Assembly: GCF_030908385.1 (NCBI RefSeq)
Contig: NZ_CP133091.1
Location: forward strand, 372,001-436,000
Direction: 5' to 3'
Source of the DNA: Mangrovimonas sp. YM274
Lineage (GTDB): Bacteria > Bacteroidota > Bacteroidia > Flavobacteriales > Flavobacteriaceae
DNA: 64,000 nt
Below, in pieces: positions 60,651 through 64,000 of this stretch. Every line of letters begins with the position of its first letter. The first letter of the stretch is position 1. The notes below the pieces were generated by a model, which ran no database searches, was not told the DNA's origin, and worked only from the letters and a program-made list of their open reading frames with translations. The position numbers and the translations under genes were made by a program.

Positions 60651-62231
60651 ATGAAATTAGCCAAAGTTACTGCCCTAATTATTATTCTTTTCTATTTCTT
60701 AAATGAAGCGGTCTACGCACAAGAAATGGTGCTTCAGAACCATAATATTGATGCCGTCTTCCAAAATTTTAAATCAGAACTTCGCAAAGCTTCAGCCCTT
60801 CACAATGAGGAGGGAATCACAAGAGGACATATAAAGATGGCCGACTTTTATGGAAGTCTACGTATTACAAACGAAGCTTTGAAACATTACCAAGAGGCTT
60901 TACATTTTCAAACAAAACAAGATACATCGACCATTTATGCCAGCAATAAAATTGCAGAACTTTATTTGTCATTAAAAAAGTATGAAGCAGCTAAAAAATA
61001 TTTGAATGAAAGTTTAAAACTTTCAGATGCTCTTAAGTTTGATAAGGGGAAAGCTACGGCTTTGGGCCTTATGGGAAGTGTTGCTGAAAAGGAATCCAAA
61101 TACGAAACCGCCCTAGAGTGTCAAGAGAGTAGCCTAAAGTTGTTTGAAAGTTTGAAGGATAGTACAGGCCTTGCGGTTACTTATGAAAACATTGGAAGCA
61201 TCTATGAGGATTTAGAGGATTATGATAAGGCGTACCGGTATTTTGCAGGGGCTAGAGCTTTTTCTATTCATAGCCCAATGCATGTGCGGTTGAACATTAT
61301 CAATAACATGGGAGATGTTAAGCGTAAGAATGGAGAGTTTGAAAAGGGCTTGACCTATACAAAATTGGCGCTTGAAGAGGCGAAAATTGCAGGGAATACC
61401 CATCAACAGGAAAGCGCTTTAAAGGATCTGGCCAAAGTCTATTCGGCTTTGGGCGATTTTCAGTTGGCCTATCAGTTTATGGAGGAGCATGCCCATTTGA
61501 ATGAGCAGGAAATAGAGCGAAAAAATGGGGAGCAAGTTGGGGCCCTTCAGGTGTTATATGAAGTTAAGGAGAAAGAAGCGCAACTAGCATTGCTACATCA
61601 GCAAAATGAAATACAGAGTATTCGGCAAAGAATTTTGGCTTTCGCCAGTGTTTTGGCACTTTTGACACTTTCGGGGTGGTTTATCTATTTCAAAAAGAAG
61701 AAGCAGCAAGAAGCTAAAATAGGTGCTTATAAGCAGCAAATATTACAGGCGGATTTGGATCGGAAAACGGCCGAGGAAGCTGCGTTGCAGAGGGAAATAG
61801 AATTCAAGCTAACAGCATTGACCAATTACAGTTTGCACTTGGCCAATAAAAACAAAATGTTGGAAAACATTTCAAGGACCTTGTCTAATTTGAAAGGAAG
61901 AAACCAAGCAATGGTGGTTTCTAAATTAAATGACTTGGTAAAGGAAATTGATTTGGATTTGTCCAAAGAAAATGAGTGGACAGAGTTTACAGGATATTTT
62001 GAGCAAATCCATCCTCAATTTTTTAAAAATTTAAATGCCGCCGCGGATGAAGCTCTTTCTCCTTCAGAATTGCGCTTGGCAATGCTGTTGCGACTCAATT
62101 TGTCTTCTAAAGAAATTGCGTCCATTCTAAGGATTACTCCTGATAGTGTGAGAATAGCAAGATATAGAATGCGCAAAAAATTACCCTTGGATTCTAAGCA
62201 AGACCTGCAGGCTTTTTTATGGGAGCTTTAG
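60651..62231 (+). CDS. Membrane-bound TPR regulator with C-terminal LuxR-like HTH
   Basis: A 526-residue one-component regulator. A signal peptide or anchor (1-24, ending VYAQE) precedes tetratricopeptide repeats (about 40-290). A transmembrane helix follows (about 327-346, ILAFASVLALLTLSGWFIYF), then a coiled coil (about 350-390). The C-terminal helix-turn-helix is LSPSELRLAMLLRLNLSSKEIASILRI... with recognition helix TPDSVRIARYRMRKKL. The TPRs would face the periplasm and the HTH the cytoplasm. The gene directly precedes a TonB-dependent receptor gene on the same strand and may control it. Confidence 0.83.
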   Translation: MKLAKVTALIIILFYFLNEAVYAQEMVLQNHNIDAVFQNFKSELRKASALHNEEGITRGHIKMADFYGSLRITNEALKHYQEALHFQTKQDTSTIYASNKIAELYLSLKKYEAAKKYLNESLKLSDALKFDKGKATALGLMGSVAEKESKYETALECQESSLKLFESLKDSTGLAVTYENIGSIYEDLEDYDKAYRYFAGARAFSIHSPMHVRLNIINNMGDVKRKNGEFEKGLTYTKLALEEAKIAGNTHQQESALKDLAKVYSALGDFQLAYQFMEEHAHLNEQEIERKNGEQVGALQVLYEVKEKEAQLALLHQQNEIQSIRQRILAFASVLALLTLSGWFIYFKKKKQQEAKIGAYKQQILQADLDRKTAEEAALQREIEFKLTALTNYSLHLANKNKMLENISRTLSNLKGRNQAMVVSKLNDLVKEIDLDLSKENEWTEFTGYFEQIHPQFFKNLNAAADEALSPSELRLAMLLRLNLSSKEIASILRITPDSVRIARYRMRKKLPLDSKQDLQAFLWEL

Positions 62232-62345
62232 GAAGTTTTCCATTTTCTTTCTTCAATGTTACCCCAATGTTAATGTTGCCTTGTTATATAGCCTTAAATC
62301 AGTCATTTGTTACATTTTGTTAACTCTAACTTCAGCTCGAACCGG

Positions 62346-62373
62346 AGTTGACAATATAGTTTTGCTGTCAACT
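62346..62373. promoter_or_regulatory. Operator-like inverted repeat enclosing the TonB-receptor -7 box
   Basis: AGTTGACA (62346-62353) and TGTCAACT (62366-62373) are perfect 8-base arms separated by 12 bases. The full -7 box TAGTTTTG (62357-62364) lies inside the spacer. A protein bound here would cover the core promoter. A transcribed hairpin is less likely because only the right arm is downstream of the predicted start. Confidence 0.55.
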
Positions 62374-62387
62374 AATCTATATAACAA

Positions 62388-64000
62388 ATGAAAATGAAAC
62401 TACTCAAAAATTTATTTATTTGGTGTCTTTTAGCATTTAGTTCTAATGCAGTTTTGGCCCAAAATGGTATTATCCGCGGGGTCATTACAGATGACAATGG
62501 ATTGAGCGTCCCAGGAGCCACCGTGGCAATTGACAGTTTAAAAAAGGGAGCCGTTTCCGATTTTGATGGAGCCTATACTCTTTTGGAAGTTCCTGAAGGA
62601 ACGTATACAGTTACGGTTAAGTATTTAGGATATTCCGATATCAGTAAAGAGGCAACTGTAGTTCCTGGAGGAACTGTAATCCTTGATTTCACCTTAACTT
62701 CTAAAAATACCGAATTGGATGAGGTATTGGTAACCGGGTACGGTTTAAGTGGTCAAGCAAGAGCTTTGAATACGCAAAAGAACAAAACCAACATTACCAA
62801 TATAGTCTCTACCGACCAGATTGGGAAATTTCCAGATGCCAATATCGGGGATGCTGTAAAGCGTATTCCTGGTATCACGATGCAGGTAGACCAAGGAGAA
62901 GCGCGTAATATTATTGTAAGAGGTTTGTCGCCGCAATTGAACTCTGTAACCTTAAACGGAAGTAGGATTCCTTCGGCCGAAGGTGACAACAGAAATGTTC
63001 AAATGGACTTGATTCCTTCAGATATGATCCAAACCATTGAGGTGAACAAAGCGGTCACTCCTGATATGGATGGTGATGCTTTGGGTGGATCTGTGAACTT
63101 GATTACAAGATCCTCGCCACAAGGATTCAGATTGTCAGCTACCGCTGGGTCTGGTATCAACTTCATTACCGATAAAAGAATTCTTAACGGATCCTTTTTG
63201 GTTGGAGACCGTTCCAAGAATGACCGATTTGGTTGGATGGTAGCAGCCTCTGTCAATGACAATGATTTTGGAAGTGATAACGTAGAAGCAGAATGGGAAG
63301 ATGAATTTGAATTCAACAATGGTGATGAGGATAACTTGGAAGAAGTTGATGTAAATCCTTATGCCAGTGTATTTGAAATTAGAGAGTACTTGGTGCAACG
63401 TGTACGAAGAAGTTTCTCCGCCAATTTCGATTATAAGTTAGATCAAAACAATACCCTTTATTTCAAGTCTATTTATAACTGGAGAGATGATCGTGAAAAC
63501 AGATTCCGTTTGGAAAATGAGATTTTGGATGGGGAAGATATTGAATTAGGTGATTTTACCCTAGATAGCAATGGCAACTTAACAAGTTTCCCTGTTGAGG
63601 CAAAACGTCAAACTAAAGGAGGTATTTCTGGTGGACGTAACCAAAATGCACGTTTAGAAGACCAACGCATGCAAAATTATAGCTTAAGCGGGGATCATTT
63701 GTTGAGCAACTGGAAGATTGACTGGTTGGCATCGTATTCCAAAGCTTCTGAGGAGCGTTTAAACGAGCGATATATGACTTACGAAAGTGAGTATGCTGTG
63801 ACATTTAATGGAAATGAGGATAAGCCATTATTTTCTCCAGTAGATGCTGGTGATGCTGATTTTACACTTTTCGAATTTGATGAATTATCAGAGGAAAATC
63901 AATACACAGAAGAGCAGGATATTAACTTCTTTGTAAATGCTCAAGTACCGTTAAGCTTTATCAAAGAACAGGAGGGATTCTTGAAGTTTGGTGGAAAAAC
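62388..64000 (+). CDS. TonB-dependent receptor, N-terminal part (continues past the window)
   Basis: The frame is open from the ATG at 62388 to the window end, 537 codons without a stop. A signal peptide (about 1-25, ending VLAQNG) precedes a carboxypeptidase-regulatory-like beta domain (about 27-110; IIRGVITDDNGLSVPGATV). The plug follows (about 120-245; GKFPDANIGDAVKRIPGITM, IIVRGLSPQLNSVTLNG), then the start of the barrel. The plug resembles the TIGR01782/Caulobacter-type receptors often used for glycan import. No SusD-like partner is visible in the window. A second possible start (ATG) is at 62394. Confidence 0.92.
   Translation, partial: MKMKLLKNLFIWCLLAFSSNAVLAQNGIIRGVITDDNGLSVPGATVAIDSLKKGAVSDFDGAYTLLEVPEGTYTVTVKYLGYSDISKEATVVPGGTVILDFTLTSKNTELDEVLVTGYGLSGQARALNTQKNKTNITNIVSTDQIGKFPDANIGDAVKRIPGITMQVDQGEARNIIVRGLSPQLNSVTLNGSRIPSAEGDNRNVQMDLIPSDMIQTIEVNKAVTPDMDGDALGGSVNLITRSSPQGFRLSATAGSGINFITDKRILNGSFLVGDRSKNDRFGWMVAASVNDNDFGSDNVEAEWEDEFEFNNGDEDNLEEVDVNPYASVFEIREYLVQRVRRSFSANFDYKLDQNNTLYFKSIYNWRDDRENRFRLENEILDGEDIELGDFTLDSNGNLTSFPVEAKRQTKGGISGGRNQNARLEDQRMQNYSLSGDHLLSNWKIDWLASYSKASEERLNERYMTYESEYAVTFNGNEDKPLFSPVDAGDADFTLFEFDELSEENQYTEEQDINFFVNAQVPLSFIKEQEGFLKFGGK

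Overview
This window is chromosomal DNA from a low-GC member of the Bacteroidetes, most likely a (probably marine) Flavobacteriaceae. The evidence is internal. Secreted proteins carry C-terminal type IX secretion signals, one of type A and one of the gliding-motility-associated type B. Many genes are preceded by the Bacteroidetes -7 box TAnnTTTG and few show a Shine-Dalgarno sequence. The gene neighbourhoods (pdxA/YceD/rpmF/fabH/accB/accC; acpP/fabF/rnc/IPExxxVDY/pyk; AddB/OmpA/Kbl/AddA) are flavobacterial in character. No genus is assigned. I see no prophage, transposase, CRISPR array or integrated element.

Layout. 1-4.2 kb: end of pdxA, then a lipid-synthesis block (YceD, L32, FabH, AccB, AccC). 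4.3-7.5 kb: an oxidoreductase, MtgA and a GreA-like protein, converging on an ABC ATPase. 7.6-10.7 kb: secreted FG-GAP/ASPIC protein with a diheme cytochrome lipoprotein. 10.9-14.3 kb: asd, mscL, and the overlapping pair tdk-alr. 14.4-19.6 kb: conserved hypothetical, a 1130-residue DUF11 surface protein, rsmI and a HopJ-family gene. 19.6-22.0 kb: repeat-rich, gene-poor DNA with several palindromic elements around one secreted hypothetical. 22.0-32.6 kb: small mixed operons (esterase, YwqK-type lipoprotein, AhpD-like, OsmC, recJ, MFS, lpxH, DinB-like, queD, 2OG oxygenase, two tiny membrane proteins, MATE, GNAT). 32.7-41.5 kb: tRNA-Ala(GGC), then AddB, OmpA/TSP3, Kbl and AddA. 41.6-47.3 kb: superoxide dismutase, a 778-bp non-coding gap, purF, a PfkB kinase, RNase H and purN. 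47.5-55.6 kb: acpP, fabF, rnc, an IPExxxVDY protein, pyk, Pol IV, a CYTH protein, two small lipoproteins and a DMT exporter. 55.6-64 kb: an M16 peptidase pair, DUF4199, L21/L27, a membrane TPR-HTH regulator and the first 1.6 kb of a TonB-dependent receptor.

The strongest candidate for something undescribed is in the gap between the superoxide dismutase gene and purF (42.3-43.0 kb). It holds three near-identical ~81-bp units, 260 and 249 bp apart. Read on the minus strand, each has the layout of a complete small-RNA gene: a conserved upstream block, a -7 box, a 5' stem-loop, a linker and an intrinsic terminator of 13-14 bp. The near-perfect identity covers essentially the predicted transcript. 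The terminator stem lengthened on both arms at once in one copy, which indicates selection on structure.

Other points of interest are a region of nested palindromes at 21.6-22.0 kb, a pair of inverted REP-like palindromes bracketing one gene, an inverted repeat enclosing the -7 box of the TonB-receptor gene, a thymidine kinase missing most of its zinc ligands, and tiny membrane-protein genes downstream of the MATE gene.
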